64,000 nucleotides of DNA from Apoda limacodes. Taxonomy: Eukaryota; Arthropoda; Insecta; Lepidoptera; Limacodidae. The DNA lies in contig OX291557.1 of assembly GCA_946406115.1 (NCBI GenBank), forward strand, positions 8,278,501 through 8,342,500, read 5' to 3'. The notes beneath the pieces are model-generated. The model worked only from the letters and a program-made list of their open reading frames with translations, was not told the origin of the DNA and searched no databases. Below are positions 11,639 through 22,959 of this stretch, in pieces. Position 1 is the stretch's first letter; every line of letters begins with the position of its first letter. A program made the translations under genes and the position numbers.

Positions 11639-11824
11639 GTACACCAAAAGGCCCGATTCGACACAGCCGCTCCAAAGCAAAAGAAGGACCATCGATTGTG
11701 GACCGGTTCAAAACTCAGCCCGTAGATTTATCAGACGTCGAAACCCCTAGCGAACCTCCCAAGGAATCATTTTCTCTGGCTCAATCTAAGAGCACAGCTA
11801 ATGTCTTGGACAGGGACGAAGATG
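11639..11824 (+). CDS. Internal coding exon 3, first RFKTQPV motif
   Basis: The acceptor is gttttcag at 11631-11638 and the donor is GATG|gtaagc at 11825. It is phase 1 at both ends and 186 nt long (a multiple of three). It encodes about 62 residues starting GTPKGPIRHSRSKAKEGPSI, followed by DRFKTQPVDLSDV and SFSLAQSKSTANVLDRDED. The R-F-K-T-Q-P-V string, echoed by RLKTMPV in the next exon, is the main reason I suggest a supervillin-type N-terminal region. In that family, as I remember it, short basic KTQP-type motifs alternate with LS..E+M..F helices. The exon reading frame differs from the longer open frame at 11541-11750, which is a shadow. Confidence 0.85.
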
Positions 11825-12105
11825 GTAAGCTTTACCTGTAATTCGCTTGAATATTGACCGAACATTACTTTTTGTTAGAAAAATAATTGTTTTTATTTTA
11901 TTTTATTGTTTCATATTGTTACCAATTGTTAATGAAAATCTGTAAAGGCATGTACAATATTGCATTAGGAAGATTCTTTTTCGAGAACGCTTCTTGACTG
12001 TCGGGTTTTTTATTTTTTGCATGTCCTCGACTATTATGTTCCGGGCTAAAATAAACACAACTGCACAATCTAAAATGTAAATATGCACCATCTCACCGGT
12101 GGCAG

Positions 12106-12438
12106 CTAAGTTAGACGAAGATGATCCAGCGAAATTGTCGATTATGGAAAAAATGAAAATGTTCAATTCGAAATTGACTCATAAACCACCAATGGCCGGA
12201 CTGCCAAGGCCAAAAGAAGAGAAGACTGCGAGGACCCGATTAAAAACTATGCCCGTATTAGCCAGCCAAGTTCAAGAGGCCATGGAACAAAACGAGAGAC
12301 TTACGAAATCGTTGACCCACAACGATGTTCCGCGTAATCCCGATTTTCAACTGAAAATGGAATTGTTCCGATCGGCCAGCGCAAAGAACACTTCTCTTGA
12401 GTATCTCATGAGGCAAAACTCGAAGTTTCGAAGCTTAG
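12106..12438 (+). CDS. Internal coding exon 4, LSIMEKMKMF and RLKTMPV motifs
   Basis: The acceptor is ggtggcag at 12098-12105. The donor is TTAG|gtctga at 12439, which is weak but keeps phase 1. It is 333 nt, a multiple of three. It encodes about 111 residues. In order these are an acidic start (AKLDEDDPAK), an amphipathic helix LSIMEKMKMFNSKL, a basic RTRLKTMPV motif, QVQEAMEQNERLTKSL (likely helical), and SLEYLMRQNSKFRSLG. These motifs are the best hint of a supervillin/archvillin-like cytoskeletal scaffold, which in animals binds F-actin and myosin II at the membrane. That assignment is inference. If the weak donor is not used, the frame runs on into a hydrophobic intron-encoded tail and stops at 12674. 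Confidence 0.85.
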
Positions 12439-12534
12439 GTCTGATTTCTTTAATTTGGTTTGGTTATGTCGTTTTTTTGCTTGAGTCGTTGCGCTTCTGG
12501 GGTTGTTTAGTACTAATATCTAATTTCCTTATAG

Positions 12535-12542
12535 GTTTGAAG
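12535..12542 (+). other. Candidate 8-nt microexon (probably unused or poison)
   Basis: Eight bases, GTTTGAAG, lie between a good acceptor (taatttccttatag) and a perfect donor (gtaagt at 12543), about 100 bp after exon 4. Entering in phase 1 gives Gly-Leu-Lys and leaves in phase 0. That does not fit exon 5 and would produce a stop there. It is either an accidental splice-site pair or a frame-breaking regulatory microexon. Confidence 0.2.
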
Positions 12543-14324
12543 GTAAGTTGTTGTACCTTTGCATGCTTAGTTAATTTCTGCACGGAATTAAATACTTCAA
12601 ATGGTTTTTCTGTATTTGACTTATATTTAGATTTAACAAGGTTTTATTTCCCTAAGCATTTAAGTCCAGACTAAATATTCCTTTCTTTGTAATTAGTGTT
12701 AGTTTACGATATATATTGTAACAAGGACTGATTAATTTAACATTAAGAGTATTTTTTAAAAAAATCATTTAAAAATGATTAAAGTTTGACGTGTGTAAGC
12801 TTAACTAATCATTCATACATCCATGGATACATTGAACGCATGCAGTATTGAAGTCACCTCACATTATCTCGGGAAATATGGTAGCCAAGAAAAAAATATA
12901 TCATAAATCATTTTTATACCGTCAGTGTTTGCTTTATACCTTGAGTAATATTTATTTTGGGCAACCATACCTCAGACGTTTGCTCAATCCATTACTCATA
13001 GATAACTCCTTAAAATTAATTTATTTAATAACCTCTGGTATTCATTTATAAGCTACGTTATTATAAGAAAGGTTTTTATTGCGTTGTTTTAGGGTTTATA
13101 AAACATGGTGAGCATGTCGACATAGTCTACGGTTCAATAAAAAAATAGCTTTGTCTAATTGAATGGGTAACTTGCGTAAGCAAAGTCTAAACTGATGACT
13201 ACCCAATGTTATGCCTACAATGGTCTAAGTAATATACGCCCTCTTACACAACACTCACACAAAATATCCTAATAATAAAAAATGTAAAAGTTAATAAATA
13301 GGTTTGGATGTTTCTTACTCATTCATTGGATGAAAATGGGTACACAGGAGTTTAAACACATAGAATATTTTGTTACCAATTAAGATTTTTCCACGGGAAT
13401 ATGCTTAAGGCTAGGTGAAACCGCTGGGCTTAGCTAGTTATAAACATAGTTCTTATTTCTTATAAGATGTTTGATTTAAGATTTTACACAAATGAAAACA
13501 TAAATGAACCTTTACACTGGAAATTTGTTCATATGATGGGTATGAATTTGTATGAGCTATAAACAGATCTGTTAGATAAAAACGAGTGAGCCTTTAAAAT
13601 TACACTGTAAATACTAATATTTATTCCACGTATTTGTATATATAGCATAGTTCAGTTTTATTTATATTATAATCGTCAAAATCAGTTCCTACACTAGCAG
13701 TAACAAGTTGCGCTGGTGCCTAGATGCCTAAGTTCTTATTGGCCGTTTTTTCTGCTAATTGAATATGAACTTTTATGTAGTATTAAATTCTGTAGATGGG
13801 TTATCTTAGTAGACTGGTTATTATACGTATTACATAAATTAAAATAGTAAATACACACATTTAAATATATTTATAATACCGTATAATACTTCCTAGAATT
13901 CGTTCCTTAGTTTGTGTGTTGCTGACACTATTGAATGGTGTAATAATACAGTGTGTGTTATTTTTTTTGAAATCTACGAGTTGAATTCCTGGCTAAGATA
14001 ATTGATTTTTTACATCAAAATCGGGCCCGAGACTGCACGCCCGTTTGAAAAATTCATCTTGTATATGGTTGATTTTATATATAACATATAAATAGTTTAG
14101 ATTTTGCTTTCGTTAACGACAATTGAATTGAAACACAAATCATACACTCATCACGAAATTTCCGCAACAGTAAACCTCACAAAGTGTTAATATAGATACC
14201 AGAATGAATTTTTAAAATATTACCTCTTAACTAAGGGGATTTACTAGTTTGTATGGGATGAGTAAGAGTTAGATCGTTTTGGAAACAACGCTGTACCAGC
14301 TAAGTATTCTATAAATCTATGATA

Positions 14325-14788
14325 CAGTAGAGCGACGATTATCTGCACTAATCGGGGGACATGGGTGTTCCGAAAACCGTTTTTTTCGGATAACCAAACT
14401 ATTTAACATTTCTTTAAAGGTAAATAGGAATAAAACAAAAAAGTGCAGACATTCTTGGAATAAAACAGGTACTACTAAGTACAATTAACGTTAAAAAAAT
14501 CTTTAATCGGCAATATCTACCGATCTATTCACAACGTGCAACAAGATTTTCTCGTGGCAAAGCTTTCCAATGGAGCCCAGTTTTGTCTGCATTGTAAACG
14601 TTTTCGAAAGCGTAATGTTCTTTCCTTAGTATGCCCCTGAGTTTAATTTTAAATAAACCATCTGCTGAAAGTGTTTCCTTTGTATTTGAAGCTCATGAAT
14701 GCCATGTCTTGGCTACATAAAGGCGGGCGTAGTAGTAGTTCGGTTAAGCGATCGGTTGATCGACGTTTGGATAATCGATGCTCCACTG
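14325..14788 (-). mobile_element. pogo/Tigger-type Tc1-mariner element remnant with TA target duplication
   Basis: The terminal inverted repeats CAGTAGAGCGACGATTATC (left) and CAGTGGAGCATCGATTATC (right, reverse complement) differ at 3 of 19 positions. They are flanked by TA at 14323-14324 and 14789-14790, the duplication made by this superfamily. On the minus strand (about 14521-14640) a frame reads VYNADKTGLHWKALP. This closely matches the segment around the first catalytic Asp in pogo/Tigger DDE transposases as I know them. The length is only 464 bp, so most of the transposase is deleted, and the frame stops soon after. It is inactive by itself. Confidence 0.85.
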
Positions 14789-15119
14789 TACTTATTACAC
14801 CACTACAACTAATTTAAATCAAAATTATAAATTCACTCCATTTTAATTAGGAGTAGGTGACTAAAATTTTTTTTTTTAATCTCACAAATAAGTACAAATA
14901 CAGAGCATTAACATCGATCACAAATAAATATGCCTTGGTGAATTAGTCTTCATCACTTGTGGGATAACAAAAGTAAGGTTAGCCTTATTCAACATTAAAT
15001 TAACGTTTATTTCTAAAGCGCGTTTGTCCGAACCATGATAATCGAAATATATAAGGTCATCTATTGCGCTGTTCAAATATTTGTTAAATACAGTTTGTAA
15101 GTGAATGTTAATTTGACAG

Positions 15120-15253
15120 ATCTCGACGACGAGCCTCCGTCATCAGAGCGAGTACAGAGGATGATCACTCCAGAAGTGCGGGGTATACTGAAGGCTGGTG
15201 CGACAGTCATGCCTTCGAAGCAGAAGACCCTGACTAAGGGCGAAAGCTCAGAG
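15120..15253 (+). CDS. Internal coding exon 5
   Basis: The acceptor is ttaatttgacag at 15108-15119 and the donor is GAG|gtgagt at 15254. It enters in phase 1 and leaves in phase 0 (134 nt). It encodes about 45 residues with DLDDEPPSSERVQRMITPEV and RGILKAGATVMPSKQKTLTK. Direct joining of exon 4 to this exon keeps the frame. Inserting the candidate 8-nt microexon at 12535-12542 would instead bring a stop within this exon. No domain is recognised. Confidence 0.8.
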
Positions 15254-16811
15254 GTGAGTTTTTTAGCTATTGCAAAGCTTTTATCGCGGCGATCGAATCA
15301 AGAAATTAAACGAAAAAAAGCCTAACAACAGCAAACTTGACTGTACGGAAAATCAATTTAAAGGCGAAAAAAATAATTGAATTTTATATATCTTTAACTT
15401 ATGACAATCATAAGTTTAGGTGTTTTATTAGTAGGTTATGAGAGTCGAAACACGATTGAATAAACTTGACTCGATACAATAAAATTGCAAAGTTTCCACT
15501 AAATCTTCATTTTTAGAGAGATACTTCTACGGGGTAAACAGTTTTATTTGCTAGTTATTTAACTTTTTTCAATAAAATTTCGTCTACGTGTTCCATAAAA
15601 AAAAAACTTCAGACGATTATGGTTTTATTTTATTGCGAAAGAGTGTTATTTTGTAACAAAAAAAATACAATTCATAAAGAACGTCGCGTGGGCCGGCCAT
15701 TACGCGGCTCTCGCCTTCCATCAGTCGGCCGCAGCGCCTTGTCTAGAGCACCTGCGCACAAATTTGTTGCGCCCACTCCGCTGCCGCCAACGAAATTTTT
15801 TTAAACGATATTAACTTCTCATTTATTCAATACGTAATACGTAAGCAGCTGTTTTTATAATTGCATAAATGTAATAGCTTTACCGCGTCAGGCCCCGAGT
15901 GCCACTGTTCTTTTTTTTTAATATTTTCATGGTACTCTGTGTTAATTAATAATTAAATCTTCAAATAATAAAGTGGACTGTATGCGAATTAAAATAAAAG
16001 AAAATAAAATAAAAGGGAATTTGGAAATTAAAGGAGAGTGCACTAACCTTCAGTTAATCCTTCTGGGCGTAAATACACTTTCATATGCGAGCGATCAGCT
16101 GTTCTGAGATATTTGATTAGGTAAACACACGCGGCGAGTATCGATCATATGGTTGCTGTCATTGTACTGATGACGATGGCAAATTTCTATGCTTGCGGTC
16201 TTCAAGACGGCTAATGCCCTCTTGAGAATATTTTTTGCATCTTTAAAAAAATCAGTTTTTTAGCGATAAAAAACAAACCGCTGAACCGATTTTGCTCAAA
16301 CTCTTTCAGATATAAGTCATGACGTGGCGTAACGATTAATATGGTCACGAGACAAATTGGTCCATTGGTTCTTGTGATAACGAGGGGCAAACATAAATTA
16401 ACACACACACACACACATACCAGATCTCAAAACGTAAAGAAAACGCAAATTTAGCGATTTAGATTTTTTGGACTAATTATAATAAGTTCCCTTTAGAGAA
16501 CTTGATAAGAATTTATGGACAATGCAATATACTTAATTCAACTGATCACTTAACAAGAAAAGAGTTTGTAGAATGTTTTTATTATGGACCTTTTTTTATT
16601 ATTATTTACAGTTTAAATCTAAAGCATAGTTTTGTTGGTACTTTCCAAAAGATTCACTTAAACAGACAAGTTAAAACAAATTTCTTGTGAGGCTGTGTTT
16701 GCTATTCAACCTTACCTCACAAAAGTCAAACAGCTTTGATACACTTTTACAACGACATAAAATAAATCTTTTAAACTATTTTTTAAACTTTGTACTTTGT
16801 TATTTTCTCAG
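15254..16811 (+). other. Intron, 1558 bp, phase 0
   Basis: Bounded by gtgagt and ttctcag. It contains a GC-rich island at 15680-15792 and a short (AC)n run at about 16400-16418. No exon is supported inside. Confidence 0.75.
15680..15792. repeat. Unidentified GC-rich insert
   Basis: About 110 bp of strikingly GC-rich sequence (gggccggccattacgcggct and onward) sits inside AT-rich intron, with sharp borders at runs of A and T. It has no splice sites in a frame that would make it an exon. It is probably a fragment of a mobile element, but I cannot name one. Confidence 0.35.
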
Positions 16812-17384
16812 GGTCTGAAAGACGAAGGCATAGATAGTTCATCCGACGACGAATCCTCAGCATCCAGCGTATCGTCCTCAGAAAAGAGCTGCTCATCATC
16901 AGACAGTTCCGACGAGATACCAGATCCTAAGCCAAGAAGGTTCCAGCGCAAAAATAACAAGTTAAAGTCCTCGAAAACCGATTCTGACTTGACCAGACTC
17001 CAGGATTCATACCCTCGTAAAATTCAACTACCAGGCGCTAATGAATTGAAGGAGCGTCTCAATCAAACCAAGAATGCGGACGTCAAAATACCTTTACTGG
17101 GAAAACTTGGACGAAAACCTTCGGAAGAGAATAAAAAAGAGGAAGAAGACAAAAATGGCAGATACAAAAGGTTCGCCAAAAATCTGGATGAGCCTTTGCA
17201 GTTAGGAAAATTAAGACGGCCGGTGGAAAAAGTTGCACCACAACCAGATGCGTCACCGACGCCCGTTCTTAAGATTTCGACGTCGAATCAAGATGCGAAA
17301 AATAAATTTTTTGGTCTAGAAAATGTGAAGAAGGATAAGAATATTGATGAGTTGACGGCTGCTGTTAGGAAATTCATTCCTGTG
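16812..17384 (+). CDS. Large internal coding exon 6, serine/acidic cluster and LGKLxR repeats
   Basis: The acceptor is ttattttctcag at 16800-16811 and the donor is GTG|gtaagt at 17385. It is phase 0 at both ends, 573 nt, 191 codons. It encodes a Ser/Asp/Glu-rich stretch (residues about 6-37, many potential CK2-type sites). Next comes a basic segment PKPRRFQRKNNKLKSSK that could act as a nuclear localisation or membrane/actin-binding patch. Then come two related motifs, LLGKLGRKP and LQLGKLRRP, and a conserved-looking end (KKDKNIDELTAAVRKFIPV). The region appears disordered, as is usual for the N-terminal half of supervillin-like proteins. The function is otherwise not shown by the sequence. 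Confidence 0.88.
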
Positions 17385-17489
17385 GTAAGTAGCTATTTTA
17401 CATTAGTACTTTAAAATATCAACTGAATCACTTAATAAATATTGCTAAGACTGATATCTCACGCGGCACATTTAAAAAAATGTTATACA

Positions 17490-17700
17490 GGACTTTTTTT
17501 CTAATAGAAGGCGCCATATTGAACTTAGTGTGACACCAAATGGCCTATAACCAGCGGTTCATCAAAACCCTTGTATGGATACCTCATTTGTCAAATTATA
17601 ATGTGTGATTTAGAAAGTATGAGGGGACAGATGAGCATACATACTTACCGGTTTAAAACGCATACTCTCCGCCTTTTGGCTTCGCCGTAGTAATAATTAA
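17490..17700. repeat. Probable dispersed repeat (ggcgccatattg ... ccttgtatggatacctca)
   Basis: The stretch around 17508-17600 (gcgccatattgaacttagtg and aacccttgtatggatacctc) reads like a repeat I associate with moth introns. No second copy is obvious in this window, so the call rests on recall only. Confidence 0.3.
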
Positions 17701-17989
17701 ATTACTAGATTGAAAAATAGAATTCCATTTTTTTTTTAATAAAATAAATTGCACCATAAAAGAATTACATTTTAAATGGCCAGTTCTATAAGGGTCGGTA
17801 TCTTCATAACGAAGTCAAGAAAGACTTTTTCATTCAATACCAAGGTCTTACGGGTGTTTGCATTCGCATTCGGCATTGCGAGTTCCGTGTGATAGCCATT
17901 CGCATCTGCATTTTTATTCGCAACTGACGAGCTTCCGCACGTAGGGCGACTGTTGTCCCATTTTATTCAATAAGGCGTTTGTTCACAAC

Positions 17990-18085
17990 TATCATTAGGT
18001 TATGTTATACATATGTCTTATGCGGGGATCGAACCCACACCCTCAACTCAGCAGGCAGGATCAGGCTAAACTGAGACAGCAAGAC
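17990..18085 (-). mobile_element. tRNA-derived SINE head, minus strand
   Basis: The reverse complement of 18024-18048 reads gagggtgtgggttcgatccc, a pol III box B in a tRNA-like T arm. It corresponds to the plus-strand SINE at 51124-51260 (ggtgtgagttcgattcccgc). Only the head region is clear. Confidence 0.6.
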
Positions 18086-18145
18086 AGTCTTATGTAGTTC
18101 TATATATTAGGCTTCAAGGTGCTGATATAGAATGGTATTTTTTAG

Positions 18146-18255
18146 GTGTGCAAATCTTTATCGACGCACACCATTGAGGTGCCGGGATCCGGTAGCGACG
18201 GAGAAAGCAGTGGCGGCCGCGAGGTGCGCAGGATTAACACCAGGGTGCGAAATAG
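18146..18255 (+). CDS. Internal coding exon 7, last exon found
   Basis: The acceptor is gtattttttag at 18135-18145 and the donor is AATAG|gtaaga at 18256. It enters in phase 0, matching the previous exon, and leaves in phase 2. It encodes 36 complete codons: VCKSLSTHTIEVPGSGSDGE, then SSGGREVRRINTRVRN. GC content is much higher than in the flanks. The longest open frame here (18132-18314) is in a different, wrong frame. The next exon must supply one base to complete an AGN codon (Ser or Arg). I do not find it in the remaining 45 kb, apart from weak candidates. Confidence 0.75.
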
Positions 18256-18959
18256 GTAAGATGATTTTCCATTATACCTTTTCTTTAACAGACCGACTGC
18301 GAGCTTATTGTTGAGTGATTTGAAAGTTCTGGGTTTAATTCCATGTTGGTTATAGAAATTTAGGTTTTAGGTCTACCGAATAGGTTAAATGTCTGATTTT
18401 TAAGATTAAAGTCTGTTACAATGTGATATTAAGATATAAGACATAGGTCGGGAACGTTCTGAGCCCCCGCCCACCCCGCACCTTACCTCACGCTCTATCC
18501 AAACGCCTATGATGGCCGATTGCGTGAAAGTTAAGTCTAGTAAAGCCTTGCTTGGTATTAGGACGTGATGGCGCTGTGCGACATGCCCAGGAATATTTAT
18601 TATTATAATTAAATTCTTAGTATAGAATGTCGCAGTGAAGTTATGTTCACAGTTCCGGTTTATAGCGGTTTTTACCAATAACTACAAATGCTGTCGACTT
18701 GAAATTTGATACTGTTGTAGAACTAGAAAATGAATATCGTTATTGAAAATAAAGTCCGAAACGGGGGTCGAAGTCTGAAACTAGGTTTACTTGGCAAAGG
18801 TGTGTTACATGAACGGACTTTGACTACACATTCCAAAACTTATTCATAATTTAATATGAAATAGGTTTTCGAATCATGGCTAAATATGTAAAAAAATGAT
18901 TCTATTGTCTCCAAAGTTTAGAGTTTGCAGGCTAAGAAATCTGGTATAATTTCACCAAT
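18256..18959. other. Start of the long intron
   Basis: The intron begins with gtaaga. No convincing exon is seen. A GC-richer patch at 18440-18590 has no splice-bounded frame. Confidence 0.5.
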
Positions 18960-19095
18960 TAGAAGAGAATTGATAAGATTTTTAAAGGGTAGACAACGTG
19001 CTAGTAATGCCCCTGGTGTTGCAAGCGTCTATATGCTACGGTGACCGCTTAGCATCAGGTGGACGGTAAGCTTGTTTGCCACCTTAGTGGTTTAT
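18960..19095 (+). repeat. Partial copy of the 'taccactaaggtggcaaac' element family, plus orientation
   Basis: Contains aatgcccctggtgttgcaag, ctacggtgaccgctta and gcttgtttgccaccttagtg, matching 44142-44275 in the same direction with more substitutions. Confidence 0.75.
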
Positions 19096-22000
19096 AAGAA
19101 AAACATTAGAAGTCAATGGTATCTGCCTAACCCTCCAGGGAACATGTTGTTGTCTGTGTGTAATATCAAAAATCCGATTAAGTGCGTGTGCATCAAAAGT
19201 TTGGGTTTTAGTAGAATGATGATATTATCGCGAATGACTGAAAAACATTTGAACCATTTATTTTCAAACAAAAATTCGATAAAAACATTTTTAGAGTAAA
19301 GCTAGAGGGCTAAACACATGTTTTATTATTTTTGGATGGCTTAATAACAGCCAAAATATACAACCTAAAAAAAATATTTAAAACCTCAAATGCAGTTTAA
19401 TTTTTTTTTTATTTTATTTGTATGAATCTATAGATAATCCCCATCCCTTAAAAATCTTCATTTTATAACAAAACTGTGGCGGTTCACGTAAAAATAAGGC
19501 CGTGACCTACGGACGGATAGACTACTTTGGAGTCTTAAAAAATATGCTTGACACGGTGCAACAACACTGCGCAATACATTTAATTTTTTTTAAAGAGTTT
19601 AAACTAATTTATTTGCATTTTAATGTTGACCCAATTCAATGTTGCGGATCTTCACAAGGTCTTCAGAGCGATAATAATGAAGTCTTCCGTGGTCTTTACC
19701 AATTTAGCGTTTCCTTGTTTCGTTTATAATTTAAATGAATAAGTCATTTAGTTGGCAGATAACAGCTGTAATTGGATTGTGTAAATTTTACTGGAGTGCT
19801 AAACTGTGTATGTCTTTTATATTGTATGCATGTATAGAACTTATGTTTAGATCGCGTAAATTAGTTTTTGTGCAATTTTTTTGCCTAAACTAAAGCATCT
19901 AATTTTGTAAAAAAAATTATATTATAAAACTTTATATAATTTAAATTCGGGTGTCTTTTAATAACTAAGCTTCGTCTCACCAATAATAAAAGTATAAAAG
20001 TATAAAAAAATATGCATCTAGATAAATTTTTATTAGATAGATAATGTTATGAAATCTGTATATATATATAAAAGAAGAAAGTGATCGATTCAATGACATA
20101 TTAACGCACAGCCAGCGCAGCGCAATGACATATTGAAATTCGGCATGTGGGTTTCTTATCCTGCAAAATCCGTCCCCTAAAGGTGTAAAATAAGGGTTGG
20201 AAGTATGAATCCGTATTTGGCTTTTAGTTTGACAAACCATTAAGAGTTAATAGTTTTTTTCACGAGTAGACGAAGTCGCCGGAAAATGCTAGCAAATATA
20301 CATATAGAAGTTTATGTTAGTAATTTAAAAATAATATTTAAATAAACTACAACAATTTTAGCTGGCATTCGACTTAAGGAAAATACTTATTTCAATGTTC
20401 TTTCTGTGCTAAAGGAACTTATGTATAACTTGTTAGTGTATATTTAAATTTATTCATATGTTTGATAGATATACTGTTTTAAATTTTGTACTTTGCTAGG
20501 ACATATATAAAAAAAATTCTTATTTAATTATTTTTTTAATTTAAAAATTGTACTTGTACAAACATTACTTACCTTGTTAGTGCAAACTGCCATTAACTGT
20601 CAACCAACAGCTACTATTAAAGAATAATCTGGCACTGAATCTATTGCGCAAATAATTACAAACACGAGCATGAATATCGCGTTTCTGAAATACGTTGATA
20701 ATCACTATAAATATGTTATCCTAATGTGATGTATGCACCGGTGCAACGCTACACCGTCATAACATTCATATTGTGTAACATGTAAAATGTAAAAAAAAAC
20801 TAGTGGATGTACACGTAGCAGCTTAGATTTAGAATTACTTATACAGTTTTTTTTGCTGCCAATTTTATCTCAATATTTGCTGACAATCGTTTTAGCGTTA
20901 TCCTTGTAAGACCGGACCGCGTCTGAAAATGCCACTTTTTCGCATTTTTTTATCTCACGTTACTTAGACGAAAATATAAGGCTCCCGATTTTGCCATTAC
21001 GGAATTCTAAAATGTACACTAGGCCCTTGGAATAATGAAAAAGATAAAATCTTATGTCACACCCAAAAAACACTTATAATCATATAATAGTCATATTTAG
21101 AAAGCTGATGTTATGGATATGTATTTAATACATTTCGTTTTCTGCGACCTTGATAATGGTTCGTCGGTTTCCTTTTTTACGTTAATTTACATTTTGCATC
21201 GTTATTAGCCGGGCGTACAGCCGGTCGTCAAACGATTTACGACACCGATCTGCAAATATTTACGCACGCGTCATACTGCGAATTGGCGGAATTAACATTT
21301 TAGTACAAATTGTTACTAAATTGGTGTTTCGTCCAGGAAGAAAAATAAATATAGACACTTAATTATATAGATATAGATTAAACCGCAGAATGATTTCCAT
21401 GATACATGCAGCAATACCTATGTATTATATGTTTTTCAGTACTAATAAATAGCTGTATGCACATTCTGCGGAATTTATTAATTACAATCCCATAAAGCAG
21501 TTAGTTAAACATTTGTTAACAAGGAAATGATCGTTTAACTCTACTCAAATTTAGTTTCCTATGAATTACGTTACGCCTATAGATATAGTTACTAAATACC
21601 TGAATTTCTCGGAATAGCATTACTTTACGTTGTTTGGTCTTAATACGTTAGGCTCGGACTTAATATGTTAGGCTCAGACTGAATTTTACGGACCTACTTA
21701 TAACGGCCCCGGAATAGCCCGAATCCGATCTGTCGCTCAAGCAAACATTTGAATTTTTCCTGCGTCAACTACGAAACCCTGAATCCAATTTCACTCGGAA
21801 GCAATCTGATCATTCTCTTGTTTCTTCAGATGCCCAGTCCGGTTTTTGTTGGCACGAGTTGACAAAGAATTTCAATAACGCATGTAGTTGTATGAAACTG
21901 ACTACACGACACCCTCGTACCGAGCGCTTCCGCACAAATTTTTAACTTTCTTTTTTTATTAACGTCTACATGCAGCTAAACAAAAAACCTTAATTAAAAA

Positions 22001-22609
22001 TGTAATGTATAACGTTTTCAATAAAAACATAAAGTATCGCGTCAACTATTTCAACGCAAGCGACCGACTGATTAAATTTCTTTTCTCCGGATCGAAACCG
22101 GCCGCTTTTAGTGAATATAATGTAATCGTTTTTTTCTCGGACCAGAGAGATTCCGGATGCTTATTGAAGCCCGAACCTTAATCTCGATTAAGTAATAGTG
22201 TTTAACGTCAATTACGTTTTGGCAAAAAATACAAACAGGCTTCAAAGGTCTTATTCCACTTGTGTTTATTAAATAAAATATCTTTTTTTTTTCCGTTTGT
22301 TTATGTATTTAAAATAGTTTTAAACCATAACTAGAAAACTAATTGGCCTATTTGTAACTGAACGGATTCTTGGCGATCTTACATAATGCTGAGGTAGGAA
22401 ACTCATGATCTAAGTAAGGATTTCTAATGATTTATTAAAGGTTGAAGAAAGTTATCAATTACAGTGAATTGTAAGGCGGTTCTAGAAATCGAGTGTAACG
22501 GTGCGGTAAATGCGACTGCAGTTTTCCTGTCCATGGTTCGAGACGCTTCATTTAACTAATCTATTAAGATTTATTACTTTCTTAATTTAACTGTGTAACT
22601 GGTAGCAAT
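19096..22609. other. Long-intron sequence without a supported gene
   Basis: AT-rich. The stretch 21630-22200 is richer in GC and repeat-free by eye. It contains a strong acceptor (cattctcttgtttcttcag, ending 21829), a short open frame compatible with phase 2, and AATAAA at about 22020. This is discussed as a weak alternative terminal exon. A local duplication (ttaggctcggacttaata / ttaggctcagactgaatt) lies at 21649-21685. Confidence 0.45.
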
Positions 22610-22610
22610 T

Positions 22611-22906
22611 TAGGGTTCCGTATCCAAAAGCTAAAAAACGCGACCCTATTACTAAGACTCTGCTGTCCGTCCGTCCGTCCGTCCATTAGTCACCAGATAG
22701 ACCTCATGAACCGTGATAGTTAGACAGTTGAAATTTTCACAGATGTATTTCTGTTGCCGCTTTAACAAAAAATACTAAAAAAACAGAATAAAATAAATAT
22801 TTAAGGGGGCTCCCATTCAACAAACTTAATTTTTTTTGCTCCTTTTTATAGATAATGGTACGGAACCCTTCGAGCGCGAGTCCGACTTGCACTTGGCCGA
22901 TTTTTA
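22611..22906 (+). mobile_element. Non-autonomous element with 'tagggttccgtacc' ends, copy 1
   Basis: Starts tagggttccgtatcc and carries near its other end ggtacggaacccttcg, an imperfect inverted pair. The body contains (CCGT)n at about 22668-22684, tgaaccgtgatagttagaca and tatttctgttgccgc. Copies 2 and 3 lie at 30618-30904 and 52203-52641 in reverse orientation. The family is abundant in moth genomes as I know them. No coding capacity is seen. Confidence 0.8.
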
Positions 22907-22959
22907 TATGTATTTTAAGACACTTTTATCTAAATTTTCTTTATTAAAAAAATAATTTC

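Larger units (their letters stand above)
12439..15119 (+). other. Intron, 2681 bp, phase 1, with a transposon insert
   Basis: Bounded by the weak donor gtctga and a tttgacag acceptor. It holds a possible 8-nt microexon at 12535-12542 and the pogo/Tigger-type element at 14325-14788. The remaining sequence is AT-rich without features. Confidence 0.7.
17385..18145 (+). other. Intron, 761 bp, phase 0, with SINE remnants
   Basis: Bounded by gtaagt and a tttttttag acceptor. It contains repeat-like sequence at about 17490-17700 and a minus-strand SINE head at 17990-18085. Confidence 0.75.

Noticed and set aside
18132..18314. 60-codon frame starting at 18132
   Set aside because: Wrong frame. The real exon 18146-18255 reads in another frame dictated by exon 6.
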